DNA of 64,000 bases from positions 62,001 through 126,000 of the forward strand of contig NZ_VJND01000002.1 of the NCBI RefSeq assembly GCF_007556605.1. The letters are read 5' to 3'. Source of the DNA: Tepidimonas sediminis. Lineage in GTDB: Bacteria; Pseudomonadota; Gammaproteobacteria; Burkholderiales; Burkholderiaceae_C. This document shows positions 36,677-45,500 of the stretch, in pieces (position 1 is the first letter of the stretch; the number at the start of each line of letters is the position of its first letter). Made by a program: the position numbers and the translations under genes. The notes under the pieces were generated by a model. It did not search any database and was not told the origin of the DNA. It was given only the letters and a program-made list of their open reading frames with translations.

Positions 36677-36695
36677 CCCCCGGTGCCGCCGGGGG
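36677..36695. other. Hairpin in the gshA leader
   Basis: CCCCCGG-TGCCG-CCGGGGG forms a perfect seven-base-pair stem with a five-base loop between a TACAAT -10-like hexamer (36660-36665) and the gshA start. It could influence the mRNA leader. No U tract follows, so it is not a standard terminator. Confidence 0.35.
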
Positions 36696-36723
36696 CTCTC
36701 ATGCAACCGCGGAGGGCGCACCC

Positions 36724-38019
36724 ATGGTCCCGCATCTGGTCACCGCGCTGACCGGCCCGATCAACGAGCTGGAGCAGCGCATCCTCGAATCCACCCCGGT
36801 CATCGAGCGCTGGTTCCGGCTGGAGTGGATGGAGCACACGCCGCCGTTCTACACCTCGGTGGACATCCGCAACGCCGGCTTCAAGCTCGCGCCGGTGGAC
36901 ACCAACCTGTTTCCCGGCGGCTGGAACAACCTCACCGCCGAGATGGTGCCGCTGGCGGTGCAGGCCGCCATGGCCGCCATCGAGAAAATCTGCCCGGAGG
37001 CCAAGAACCTGCTGCTGGTGCCGGAGAACCACACGCGCAACACGTTCTACCTGATGAACGTGGCGCAGCTGCAGCGCATCTTCTATTCGGCGGGGCTCAA
37101 CGTTCGCATCGGCTCGCTCAACCCGGAAATCAAGGAGCCGACCACGATCGACCTGCCCGGCGGCGAGCGCATCGTGCTGGAGCCGATCATCCGCCAGGGG
37201 CGCCGCATCGGGCTGAAGCATTTCGACCCCTGCACCATCCTGCTCAACAACGACCTGTCGGCCGGCGTGCCGGGCATGCTGGAGGATCTGCACGAGCAGT
37301 ACCTGCTGCCGCCGCTGCACGCCGGCTGGCACGTGCGGCGCAAGAGCAACCACTTCCGCGCCTACGAGGAGGTGGCCAAGCGCTTCGGCAAGCTGATCGG
37401 CATCGACCCATGGCTGATCAACCCGATGTTCACGCACTGCGGCGAGGTCAACTTCGCCGAGGGGCAGGGGCTGGAATGCCTGCAGACGCAGGTGGACGCG
37501 CTGCTGGCGCGCATCCGGCGCAAGTACAAGGAATACGGCATCCAGGAGCGGCCGTTCGTCGTCGTCAAGGCCGACAACGGCACCTACGGCATGGGCGTCA
37601 TGATGGTGCGCGACGCCGCCGAGCTGGCCCAGCTCAACCGCCGCACCAAGAACAAGATGAACATCATCAAGGACGGCCGCCAGGTCACCGGCGTGCTGAT
37701 CCAGGAGGGGGTCATCACGCACGAACAGATCAACGACGCCGTGGCCGAGCCGGTGGTCTACATGATGGACCGCTACGTGGTGGGGGGCTTTTACCGCGTG
37801 CACGCCGAGCGCGGCGTGGACGAGAACCTCAACGCCCCGGGGGCGAGCTTCGTGCCGCTGGCGTTCGAGAAGAGCGCGCTGCAGCCGCAGCCGGGCCGCC
37901 CGCCGGGGGCGAGCGTGCCCAACCGCTTCTACATGTACGGCGTGGTGGCGCGGCTGGCGATGCTGGCCGCCGCCTACGAGCTGGAGGCCACCGACCCGGA
38001 GGCTGAGCATGGCGTCTGA
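36724..38019 (+). CDS. gshA: Glutamate-cysteine ligase (proteobacterial ATP-grasp type)
   Basis: First enzyme of glutathione synthesis, 431 residues, of the class seen in betaproteobacteria and relatives rather than the E. coli-type GshA. Recognisable segments are YTSVDIRNAGFKLAPVDTNLFPGG-like sequence at about 38-62, IRRKYKEYGI, VVVKADNGTYGMGVM (about 279-293) in the ATP-binding region, and MMDRYVVGGFYRVH. Its end overlaps gshB by 11 bases. The upstream ATG at 36448 gives unrelated sequence, so 36724 is taken as the start. Confidence 0.95.
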   Translation: MVPHLVTALTGPINELEQRILESTPVIERWFRLEWMEHTPPFYTSVDIRNAGFKLAPVDTNLFPGGWNNLTAEMVPLAVQAAMAAIEKICPEAKNLLLVPENHTRNTFYLMNVAQLQRIFYSAGLNVRIGSLNPEIKEPTTIDLPGGERIVLEPIIRQGRRIGLKHFDPCTILLNNDLSAGVPGMLEDLHEQYLLPPLHAGWHVRRKSNHFRAYEEVAKRFGKLIGIDPWLINPMFTHCGEVNFAEGQGLECLQTQVDALLARIRRKYKEYGIQERPFVVVKADNGTYGMGVMMVRDAAELAQLNRRTKNKMNIIKDGRQVTGVLIQEGVITHEQINDAVAEPVVYMMDRYVVGGFYRVHAERGVDENLNAPGASFVPLAFEKSALQPQPGRPPGASVPNRFYMYGVVARLAMLAAAYELEATDPEAEHGV

Positions 38020-39013
38020 GCTCGCCGGGGCGGGCGCACCGCTGCGGCGCGTGCTGGTGGTGGCCGACCCGCTGCACACCTTCGCCACCTGCAAGGACAG
38101 CACGTACGCGATGATGCGCGAGCTGGCGCGCCGCGGCGTGGCGCTGTGCGCCTGCGAGCCGGCGCATCTGCACTGGCGCAGCGGCGAGCCGGTGACGGCG
38201 TGGGTGCGCGAGATCGAGCTGACCGGCGCGGCCGACGACTGGTTTCGCGTGGTGGACCAGCGCCGCGAGCCGCTGCACGCCTTCGACGCCGTGCTGATGC
38301 GCAAGGATCCGCCGTTCGACGCCGAGTATTTCTATGCCACGCACCTGCTGCAGCAGGCCGAGCGCGAGGGCGCGCGCGTCTTCAACCGCCCGGCGGCGCT
38401 GCGCGATCATCCGGAGAAGCTGGCGCTGATGGAGTTCGCCGAGTGGGCGCCGCCGACGCTGGTGACGCGCTCGGCGCAGGCGATCCGCGCCTTCCACGCC
38501 GAGCACGGCGACATCATCCTCAAGCCCCTGGACGGCATGGGCGGGCGCGGGATCTTCCGCGTCGGCCCGGACGGGCTCAACCTCGGCGCCGTGATCGAGA
38601 CGCTGACGCAGCACGGCCACACCACCATCATGGTGCAGCGCTTCCTGCCGGCCATCGCGCAGGGCGACAAGCGCGTGCTCGTGATCGGCGGCGAGCCGGT
38701 GCCCTACTGTCTGGCGCGCATCCCGCAGGGCGGCGAGGTGCGCGGCAACCTGGCCGCGGGCGGGCGGGGCGTCGCGCAGCCGCTGTCGGAAGCCGACCGG
38801 GCCATCGCGCGCGCGCTCGGGCCGCGGCTGGCCGCGCGCGGGCTGCTGCTGGTGGGGCTGGACATCATCGGCGAGCACCTGACCGAGGTCAACGTCACCA
38901 GCCCGACCTGCTTTCAGGAGATCACGCAGCAGACCGGCTGGGACGTGGCGGCGCGCTTCGTCGATGCGCTGCAGGCGGCGCTGGCCGGCGCCTGGGCGGA
39001 GAAAGGGGCGTGA
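38009..39013 (+). CDS. gshB: Glutathione synthase
   Basis: ATP-grasp enzyme of 334 residues joining gamma-glutamylcysteine and glycine. Typical GshB features are VVADPLHTFATCKDSTYAMM at 14-33 (substrate domain), MRKDPPFDAEYFYATHLLQ, the ATP-binding loop ILKPLDGMGGRGIFRV (about 170-185) and DIIGEHLTEVNVTSPTC at the Mg site. It overlaps gshA and the next gene (GTGA at 39010-39013), so gshA, gshB and the VanZ-like gene form one translationally coupled unit. Confidence 0.97.
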   Translation: MASELAGAGAPLRRVLVVADPLHTFATCKDSTYAMMRELARRGVALCACEPAHLHWRSGEPVTAWVREIELTGAADDWFRVVDQRREPLHAFDAVLMRKDPPFDAEYFYATHLLQQAEREGARVFNRPAALRDHPEKLALMEFAEWAPPTLVTRSAQAIRAFHAEHGDIILKPLDGMGGRGIFRVGPDGLNLGAVIETLTQHGHTTIMVQRFLPAIAQGDKRVLVIGGEPVPYCLARIPQGGEVRGNLAAGGRGVAQPLSEADRAIARALGPRLAARGLLLVGLDIIGEHLTEVNVTSPTCFQEITQQTGWDVAARFVDALQAALAGAWAEKGA

Positions 39014-39360
39014 GCGCGCGGCCGTGGCGGCTGGCGTTCCTGGCGGTGCTGGGCGGCGTGACGCTGCTGTCGCTGCTGCCGCCGCGCCATCTGCCGGAGG
39101 TCGCCTTCGACGTCTGGGACAAGGCGCAGCACGCGCTGGCCTACGCCGCCCTGGCGCTGCTGGCGCGCCTGGGCTGGCCGCGGGCGCCATGGCCGGCGCC
39201 GGCGGCCGCGCTGCTCGCCCACGGCGCCGCCATCGAGCTGGCCCAGCAGGCCAGCGGCTGGCGCCAGGGCGACCCGCTCGACTGGCTGGCCGACGCGGTG
39301 GGCGTGGCCGCCGCCATGGCCGTGGTCAGTGCCCGCCGCCGGCGCGCGACCACAGGTTGA
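39010..39360 (+). CDS. VanZ-like small membrane protein
   Basis: Protein of 116 residues with three or four hydrophobic segments and the VanZ-family marks [17 protein letters not shown] (about 36-52) and [16 protein letters not shown] near the end. Its function is unknown; the family is named for a teicoplanin-resistance gene, but such short proteobacterial members have no shown role in antibiotics. The start is a GTG sharing bases with the gshB stop. Its 3' end overlaps the SMR gene on the other strand by 35 bases. Confidence 0.8.
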   Translation: MSARPWRLAFLAVLGGVTLLSLLPPRHLPEVAFDVWDKAQHALAYAALALLARLGWPRAPWPAPAAALLAHGAAIELAQQASGWRQGDPLDWLADAVGVAAAMAVVSARRRRATTG

Positions 39361-39661
39361 GCACCAGCACCCCGGCGATGATCAACCCCATGCCGAGCAG
39401 GCCGACGGCATCGATGCGCTGGCCGTACAGCCACCACGCGGCCAGCGTGATCAGCACGATGCCGAGCCCCGACCACACCGCGTAGGTGACGCCGACCGGG
39501 ATGTGCCGCAGCACCAGCGACAGGCAGTAGAACGACAACCCGTAGCCCGCCACCACCACCAGCGACGGCAGCGCGCGCGTGAACCCGTCGCTGGCCTTCA
39601 GCGCCGTCGTGCCGACGACCTCCGCGACGATGGCCAGCGCCAGCAGCAGCCAGGGGTTCAT
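39326..39661 (-). CDS. SMR family multidrug efflux pump (EmrE-like)
   Basis: Four-helix inner-membrane protein of 111 residues. The proton/substrate glutamate is at 14 in [17 protein letters not shown], and [13 protein letters not shown] in helix 3 plus [11 protein letters not shown] at the end match EmrE/Qac-type members rather than guanidinium exporters. It probably exports lipophilic cations by proton exchange. It starts 19 bases after the ABC permease stop in the same direction, so it may be the fourth gene of that operon. Confidence 0.93.
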   Translation of the reverse strand: MNPWLLLALAIVAEVVGTTALKASDGFTRALPSLVVVAGYGLSFYCLSLVLRHIPVGVTYAVWSGLGIVLITLAAWWLYGQRIDAVGLLGMGLIIAGVLVLNLWSRAGGGH

Positions 39662-39680
39662 CGCGTGCCGCTCCGAGGGG

Positions 39681-40508
39681 TCACAGCTTTTCGGTCTCGC
39701 CCGCCTTGGGCTGCCAGGTCAGCAGCCGTCGCTCGAGGCGGCCCACCAGCGCATCCAGCACCAGTGCGAACGCCGTCAGCACCAGGATGCCGGCCATCAC
39801 GGTGTTGATGTCGAAAGTGCCCTCGGCCTGCAGGATCAGGTAGCCCACCCCCTGGCTGGAACCGAGGTATTCGCCCACCACCGCGCCGACGAAGGCCAGC
39901 CCCACGCTGGTGTGCAGCGAGCTGAACACCCAGCTCGTGGCGCTGGGCAGGTAGACGTGGCGCAGCAGCTGCCGCGGGCTGGCCCCGAGCATGCGCGCGT
40001 TGGCCAGCACCACCGGGCTGACTTCCCGCACGCCCTGGTAGACGTTGAAGAAGACGATGAAGAACACCAGCGTCACGCCCAGGGCGACCTTGGAGCCGAT
40101 GCCCAGCCCGAACCAGACCGAGAAGATCGGCGCCAGGATGATGCGCGGCATCGAGTTGAGCGCCTTGATGTAGGGCTCCAGGATCGCCGAGGCCATCGGC
40201 GACAGCGCCAGCCAGAGTCCGGCCGCCAGCCCCGTCATCGAGCCGATGCCGAACGCCAGCAGCGTCTCGGCCAGCGTCACGCCCAGGTGGCGGTAGATGT
40301 CCGCATCGGTCACGAACCAGGCCCAGATGCGCTGCAGCACCTTCAGCGGCTCGCCGAAGAAGAACGCGGCCTGCCGGTCGTTGTCGAACAGGAAGGGCGG
40401 GATCAGACCCGGCTTCGTCAGCACGTGCCACAGCACGAACAGCGCCGCCAGCAGGCCCAGTTGCCACAGCCGCAGGTTGCCCGGTCGGGGTTGGAGGCGT
40501 TGCCACAT
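39681..40508 (-). CDS. ABC transporter permease (NitT/TauT type)
   Basis: Integral membrane subunit of 275 residues with six hydrophobic segments and the EAA-type cytoplasmic loop at [22 protein letters not shown]-like sequence (about 175-196). It belongs to the SsuC/TauC/NrtB group of importers for sulfonates, nitrate, taurine or pyrimidine precursors. The start is taken as ATG at 40508; TTG at 40520 would add four residues. It follows the ATPase gene closely. Confidence 0.9.
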   Translation of the reverse strand: MWQRLQPRPGNLRLWQLGLLAALFVLWHVLTKPGLIPPFLFDNDRQAAFFFGEPLKVLQRIWAWFVTDADIYRHLGVTLAETLLAFGIGSMTGLAAGLWLALSPMASAILEPYIKALNSMPRIILAPIFSVWFGLGIGSKVALGVTLVFFIVFFNVYQGVREVSPVVLANARMLGASPRQLLRHVYLPSATSWVFSSLHTSVGLAFVGAVVGEYLGSSQGVGYLILQAEGTFDINTVMAGILVLTAFALVLDALVGRLERRLLTWQPKAGETEKL

Positions 40509-40524
40509 GGTGGAGAGCAAGTCT

Positions 40525-41337
40525 TCAGGCGGCCTGTCGCAGCTGTTGCTGATAGCCCTTGAGCACCTCGTCGCGCAGCACGCCCCAGATGGCGGCGTGC
40601 AGCTCCAGGAAGCGCGGGGTCATCTTCACCTCGGCGACGTCGCGCGGGCGCGGGATGTCGATGGCGAACTCACCGATCGGGCGCGAGGCCGGCCCGGCGC
40701 TCATCACCACCACGCGGTCGCTCATCGCGATGGCCTCGTCCAGGTCGTGCGTGATGAACAGCACCGCCTTGCGCTTGGCCTGCCACAGCGCCAGCACCTC
40801 GTTTTCCATCAGCTGCCGGGTCTGGATGTCCAGCGCCGAGAACGGCTCGTCCATCAGGATGATGTCCGGATCCAGCGCCAGCACCTGCGCGAGGCTGGCG
40901 CGCTTGCGCATGCCGCCGCTCATCTGGTGCGGGTAGCGGTCGCCGAAGGTCCCCAGGCCGACGCGGCGCAGCCACTCCTCGGCCAGCGCGCGCGCCTCGG
41001 CCGGCGGTGTGCCGCGGAATTCCAGCCCCGCCATCACGTTGCCCAGCGCCGTGCGCCACGGCATCAGGCTGTCGGCCTGGAACATGTAGCCGGCGCGCGT
41101 GTTGATGCCGGCCAGCGGCGCGCCGAAGATGCGCACCTCACCGCGGCTGGGCGCCAGCAGCCCGGCCGTGACGTTGAGCAGCGTACTCTTGCCGCAGCCG
41201 GTGGGGCCGACGACGCTGACGAACTCGCCTTCGGCCACCGTCAGCGTCACCCCCTCCACCGCGGTGTAGCGCCGCTGTGGGGCGTCGCGGCTGACGAAGG
41301 TGCAGGTGACGTCACGCAGCTCGATCGCGGCGGCCAC
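40525..41337 (-). CDS. ABC transporter ATP-binding protein (NitT/TauT type)
   Basis: Nucleotide-binding subunit of 270 residues. Walker A is GPTGCGKST (about 44-52), the signature motif is MSGGMRKRASLAQ (about 139), Walker B is IILMDEPFSALD (about 161-172), and the switch His is in FITHDLDEA. The MSGGM signature and DEPFSALD form are typical of SsuB/TauB relatives. It lies between the binding-protein and permease genes, six bases after the former. Confidence 0.95.
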   Translation of the reverse strand: MAAAIELRDVTCTFVSRDAPQRRYTAVEGVTLTVAEGEFVSVVGPTGCGKSTLLNVTAGLLAPSRGEVRIFGAPLAGINTRAGYMFQADSLMPWRTALGNVMAGLEFRGTPPAEARALAEEWLRRVGLGTFGDRYPHQMSGGMRKRASLAQVLALDPDIILMDEPFSALDIQTRQLMENEVLALWQAKRKAVLFITHDLDEAIAMSDRVVVMSAGPASRPIGEFAIDIPRPRDVAEVKMTPRFLELHAAIWGVLRDEVLKGYQQQLRQAA

Positions 41338-41343
41338 GGCGGT

Positions 41344-42375
41344 TCAGCCCTTCGGATACTTGGCGTTGGCCTTCTGCACGAAGGTGTTCGTATAGGTGGC
41401 GGTCAAGTCCAGCTTGGCCGCGGCCAGTTTGTCGTCGACGCTGGCCAGCGCGCGCAGCGCGGTCTCCGGCCCCTTGGGCGGGATCACGCCGTCCGGCGAC
41501 AGCGCGGGCTTGGCCGCCAGGAAGCCGTCGATGTAGACCGCGCGGTCGCCCAGCAGGTAGCTTTCCGGCACCACCTTGATGATGTCGCCGGGGCCGGCCT
41601 GCTGGATCCACTTGTTGGCGCGCACGATGGCGTTGGTCAGGGCCTGCACGGTGTTGGGGTACCGCTCCACGAACGGCACCGGCGCATACAGGCAGCCGGC
41701 CGGCATCGGGCCGCCGAAGACGCGCTCGGCCTCGGCCGGCTTGCGCGTGTCGACGACGACGCGCAGGTCGCCCGAGCGCTGCAACAGCGTGATGACCGGG
41801 TCGAGGTTGCTGATGGCGTCGATCTGGCCGGAGCGCATCGCCGCCACCGCGCCGTTGCTCGCTCCCACGCCGATGACGCTGACGTCGCTGGGCTTGAGCC
41901 CCGCCTTGGCCAGCACGAAGTTGAGCATGATGTGCGTCGAGCTGCCCGGTGCGGTCACGCCGATCTTCCTGCCCTTGAGGTCGGCGATCGACTGGAAGTT
42001 GGGCAGGGTCCTGGGGTTGACGCCGAGCACGATCTGCGGCGCCAGCCCCTGCAGCACGAAGGCGCGCATCGGCTGGCCCTTGGCCTGCATGTTGACCGTG
42101 TGCTCGAACGCGCCGGAGACGACGTCGGCGCTGCCGCCAACCACGGCCTGCAGCGCCCGCGCGCCGCCCGCGAAATCGACGATGTTGACGTCCAGCCCCT
42201 CGGCCTTGAAGTAGCCGAGCTGCTCGGCGATGGTCAGCGGCAGGTAATAGAACAAATTCTTGCCGCCGACGGCGATGGTGACCTTGGTTTTCTCCAGCGC
42301 CTGGGCGCGCACCCAGGGGGCGGCGGTGGTGGCCGTCAGGGCCGCGGCGGCGGCCAGCCATTGACGTCGTTGCAT
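41344..42375 (-). CDS. ABC transporter substrate-binding protein (NMT1/SsuA-like)
   Basis: Periplasmic protein of 343 residues. The N terminus MQRRQWLAAAAAL ending in WVRAQA is a signal peptide with a twin-arginine-like pair. The mature part fits the NMT1/SsuA fold: YYLPLTIAEQLGYFKAEGLDV near 53-73, GGSADVVSGAFEHTV and LKGRKIGVTAPGSSTH. The ligand could be a sulfonate, nitrate, taurine or pyrimidine; nothing in the sequence decides. Start 42375 is chosen for its GAGGAG ribosome site; 42411 is an in-frame alternative. Confidence 0.9.
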   Translation of the reverse strand: MQRRQWLAAAAALTATTAAPWVRAQALEKTKVTIAVGGKNLFYYLPLTIAEQLGYFKAEGLDVNIVDFAGGARALQAVVGGSADVVSGAFEHTVNMQAKGQPMRAFVLQGLAPQIVLGVNPRTLPNFQSIADLKGRKIGVTAPGSSTHIMLNFVLAKAGLKPSDVSVIGVGASNGAVAAMRSGQIDAISNLDPVITLLQRSGDLRVVVDTRKPAEAERVFGGPMPAGCLYAPVPFVERYPNTVQALTNAIVRANKWIQQAGPGDIIKVVPESYLLGDRAVYIDGFLAAKPALSPDGVIPPKGPETALRALASVDDKLAAAKLDLTATYTNTFVQKANAKYPKG

Positions 42376-42426
42376 CGCGTGTCTCCTCGTCGTCTCGATG
42401 GTGTTGGTCAACGGACACTGTAGCGC

Positions 42427-42457
42427 AAAAGCGCCCGGCCTCGCGGGCCGGCCGGGC
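42427..42457 (-). terminator. Rho-independent terminator after the SLC13 gene
   Basis: GCCCGGCC (42433-42440) pairs perfectly with GGCCGGGC (42450-42457), with a nine-base loop. On the minus strand the stem is followed by GC and then TTTT. It lies 22 bases after the SLC13 stop, and would separate that gene from the ABC operon. Confidence 0.6.
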
Positions 42458-42478
42458 CCCGGGGCCGGGATCGGCGGC

Positions 42479-43951
42479 TCATCCGGCCCGCAGGGCGGCG
42501 AGCATCCCCAGCACCGCCAGCGCCAGGAGGTTGAGCACGAGGCCGGCGCGCGCCATCGTGCCGGGGCGGACCACGCCCGCGCCGTAGACGATGGCGTTGG
42601 GCGGCGTGGCCACCGGCAGCATGAAGGCGCACGAGGCCGCCAGCGCCACCGATGCGGCCATCGCCGCCGCCGGCAGGCCCAGCTCGGCGCTGAGCGTCAG
42701 CACGATCGGCACCAGCAGCGCGGCGCTGGCGGTGTTGCTGACCAGCTCGGTCAGGAAGATCACGAACGCGATCAGCGCCAGCCCGATCCACCACGGCGAC
42801 CAACCGTGCAGATGCGCCAGCAGGGCCTGCACCAGCCAGGCGGTGGCGCCGGTGCGCGCCATCACCTCGCCCAGCGCCAGCCCGCCGCCGAACAGCAGCA
42901 GCACGCCCCACTGCGCGTGGCGCTCCAGCGCCTCGAAGCGCAGCGCGCCGCCGCCCACCAGCGCCACGATCGCGGCCAGCGCCACCAAAGCGTCGGCGTC
43001 GCCGGCGATGCCGAGCCGGCGCAGCAGCGGAGCACCGACCACCCAGCCCAGCGCCGTCAGCGCGAAGATGAGCGCCGTCAGCACACGTGCCCGCGTCCAG
43101 ACGAAGGGGGGCTCGGCGTCGGCTTCCGGCGCGGCGACGGCGGGGCCGCCATCCGCGGCGGAGGCGGCGGCGCTGCCGGGGGCGATGTCCGGGCGGTGGA
43201 ACGCCGGGCGCAGCAGCAGCGCCAGCGCCAGCCCCATCAGCGGCCACAGCAGCAGCGCGGCCGGCAGCCCGTAGGCCAGCCACGCCGCGAAGTCCAGCCC
43301 CGCCTGCGCCGCGGCGATGGCGTTGGGCGGGCTGCCCACCAGCGTGGCCATGCCGCCGATGCTGGCGCTGTAGGCCACGCCCAGCAGCACGAAGGCCGCG
43401 GTGCGCGTCGCGGCGGCGTCGCTGGGGGCGGTCGGCGCGGGCGGTCGCGCTGACCCGTCGCCGGGGGCGGCCGGCGCCGCGGGCCACCAGCCGCCGCGCT
43501 GCAGCAGGCCGATGGCCAGCGGCAGCATCATCGCCGTGGTGGCGGTGTTGCTCAGCCACATCGACAGCAGCGCCGTCGTGCCCCACAGGCCCAGCACGGC
43601 GGGCCACGGCCGCCCGCGCGCCAGCCGCAGCAACTGCCGCGCCAGCGCCCGGTCCAGCCCGTGCTGCGTCAGCGCCGCTGCCAGCGCAAAGCCGCCCAGG
43701 AACAGAAAGATCACCGGCTGCGCGAAGGCCGCCAGCGCCTCGCGCAGCGGCAGCAGGCCCAGGCCCGCCGCCAGCAGCGGCACCAGCAGCGCCGTCGCGC
43801 TCAGGTGCAGCGCCTGCGTCAGCCACAGCAGGCCGACGGCCGCCAACAGCGCCAGCCCGCCGCGCGCGGCGGCCGGCGCGTCCACGCCCGTATGTACCGC
43901 CAGCGCCGCCACGGCGGCGGCCGCCAGCCCCAGGGCGGCGCGCCCCGTCAC
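42479..43951 (-). CDS. SLC13/DASS family anion symporter
   Basis: Membrane carrier of 490 residues with about eleven hydrophobic segments and the two SNT motifs that bind sodium and carboxylate in this family: LSNTATTAMMLPLAIGL near 135 and VSNTASAALLVPIVL near 405. Members move sulfate or di- and tricarboxylates with sodium; the substrate is not clear. A Pro/Ala/Gly-rich insert (about 158-175) is a cytosolic loop. The start is GTG at 43951, overlapping the DHA2 gene stop by four bases (GTGA), so the two are coupled. Confidence 0.9.
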   Translation of the reverse strand: MTGRAALGLAAAAVAALAVHTGVDAPAAARGGLALLAAVGLLWLTQALHLSATALLVPLLAAGLGLLPLREALAAFAQPVIFLFLGGFALAAALTQHGLDRALARQLLRLARGRPWPAVLGLWGTTALLSMWLSNTATTAMMLPLAIGLLQRGGWWPAAPAAPGDGSARPPAPTAPSDAAATRTAAFVLLGVAYSASIGGMATLVGSPPNAIAAAQAGLDFAAWLAYGLPAALLLWPLMGLALALLLRPAFHRPDIAPGSAAASAADGGPAVAAPEADAEPPFVWTRARVLTALIFALTALGWVVGAPLLRRLGIAGDADALVALAAIVALVGGGALRFEALERHAQWGVLLLFGGGLALGEVMARTGATAWLVQALLAHLHGWSPWWIGLALIAFVIFLTELVSNTASAALLVPIVLTLSAELGLPAAAMAASVALAASCAFMLPVATPPNAIVYGAGVVRPGTMARAGLVLNLLALAVLGMLAALRAG

Positions 43952-45468
43952 CGCTGCCCCTCCGGGCGGCGGGGTGGCCGCAGCGCCGGCGCGCTCAGCA
44001 GCGCCAGCGCGCACACCCCGGCCAGCAGCCAGAACGTGTCGGCGAAGGCCGCCAGCCGCGCCGCAGCCGTGCCGGCCAGTGCTGCCGCGTCGGCCGGCGC
44101 CCCCGGCCCGATCGCGGTCACCCCGTGGGCCGCCAGCCGCCATTCCAGAAACACCCCGCAGACGCTCACCCCCGCCGCGCCGCCCAGCATGCGCAGCAGG
44201 TTGATGGCGCTGGAGCCGTGCGGCAGCTGCGCCGCCGGCAGGCCCCGCATCGCCCCCAGATTGAGCGACGGCAGCACGAAGCCCAACCCGACGCGCCCGA
44301 GCACCGCCAGCGCCACCAGCAGCACGAGCGGCGCGCCGGCCGGCGCGAGCGCGAAGGCGACGAACGACAGCGTCAGCAGCGCCAGCCCCACGGCGACCAG
44401 CCGGTGCGCCGGCTGGCGATCGGCCAGCCGCCCGACGACGGCGATGGTCAGCGCCAGCACCAGCCCGGCCGGCAGCAGCAGCGCGCCCACCCACGACGCC
44501 GACAGCCCCAGCCCGAGCTGCAGGTAGACCGGAAACAGGTAGGTGGAACCGAACAGCGCCGCGCCGTAGATCAGCGACACCACGCTGCCGGCGGCGAACG
44601 CCCGCTGGCCGAAGACGCCCAGGTGCATCAGCGGCTCGGGCCGGCCCCGGCGCGCGCGCCGCCGCTGCCATGCGACGAAGGCCGCCAGCAGCACGCCGGC
44701 CAGCCCCAGCAGCGCCGCGGCGCGGCCGGGCGGGCCGGCGTGCAGCGCGGTCAGCCCCAGCAGCAGCGCCAGCGTCGCCGCCGCCGCCAGCGCCAGCCCC
44801 GCCACGTCCAGCGCCAGCCCGGGCCGGGCGGGCACGCCGCCCGGCGCCGTCACCGGCACGTAGCGCCGCGCCAGCGCCCACGACACCAGCCCGAACGGCA
44901 CCACGAGGAAGAAGATCGCCCGCCAGCCCCAGGCGTCCACCAGCAGGCCGCCCAGGCTCGGCCCCAGCGCCGGGGCCAGCACCACGCCCATGCCGAACAG
45001 GCCGCTGGCGCGGCCCTGCTCGTCGGGCCCGAAGGCGCGCAGGATGACGATCGCCGGAATCGGCTGCACGATGCCGGCGGCCACCCCCTCGGCCAGCCGG
45101 GCCGCCAGCACCAGCGCGTAGTGGTCGGCCACGCCGCCCAGCACGCCGCCGGCGATCAGCGCCGCCATGCACAGCACGTAGGTGCGCCGAAAGCCGAAGC
45201 GCGCCAGCATCCACGGTGTGGCCAGCATCGCCACCACCGACGCGGCCATGAAGCCCGAGGTGACCCACTGCGCCGCGTCCTGCCCCAGGCCGAAGTGGTG
45301 GCTGAGGTCCGGGATGGCGACGTTGACGACGGTGGAGGACACCAGCGCCGCCATCGCGCCCAGCATCACCGACAGCAGCAGCCGCCAGCGGTAGCGCGGC
45401 CCGTAGCGCGCCTGCAGCGCCTGCAGGCTGCCGGGCACGGCGGGGGCAGGGGCGGCCGGGACGGTCAT
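43948..45468 (-). CDS. DHA2-family MFS drug:proton antiporter
   Basis: Major facilitator of 506 residues with about fourteen hydrophobic segments. Helix 1 carries VVNVAIPDLSHHFGLGQDAAQWVTSGFM-like sequence (about 48-75), the EmrB/QacA pattern, and motif A is ARFGFRRTYVLCM. The family exports drugs or toxic compounds by proton exchange. No membrane-fusion protein (EmrA) gene is adjacent. It begins 32 bases from pyrF, which is divergent. Confidence 0.9.
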   Translation of the reverse strand: MTVPAAPAPAVPGSLQALQARYGPRYRWRLLLSVMLGAMAALVSSTVVNVAIPDLSHHFGLGQDAAQWVTSGFMAASVVAMLATPWMLARFGFRRTYVLCMAALIAGGVLGGVADHYALVLAARLAEGVAAGIVQPIPAIVILRAFGPDEQGRASGLFGMGVVLAPALGPSLGGLLVDAWGWRAIFFLVVPFGLVSWALARRYVPVTAPGGVPARPGLALDVAGLALAAAATLALLLGLTALHAGPPGRAAALLGLAGVLLAAFVAWQRRRARRGRPEPLMHLGVFGQRAFAAGSVVSLIYGAALFGSTYLFPVYLQLGLGLSASWVGALLLPAGLVLALTIAVVGRLADRQPAHRLVAVGLALLTLSFVAFALAPAGAPLVLLVALAVLGRVGLGFVLPSLNLGAMRGLPAAQLPHGSSAINLLRMLGGAAGVSVCGVFLEWRLAAHGVTAIGPGAPADAAALAGTAAARLAAFADTFWLLAGVCALALLSAPALRPPRRPEGQR

Positions 45469-45500
45469 GGCGGCATGGTAGCGGCTTCTACAATGCCGGC

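Noticed and set aside
42376-42478. Possible guanidine (ykkC) riboswitch before the ABC/SMR operon
   Set aside because: The combination of genes suggested it, but the leader lacks the conserved riboswitch core and is mostly a terminator hairpin of the upstream gene.
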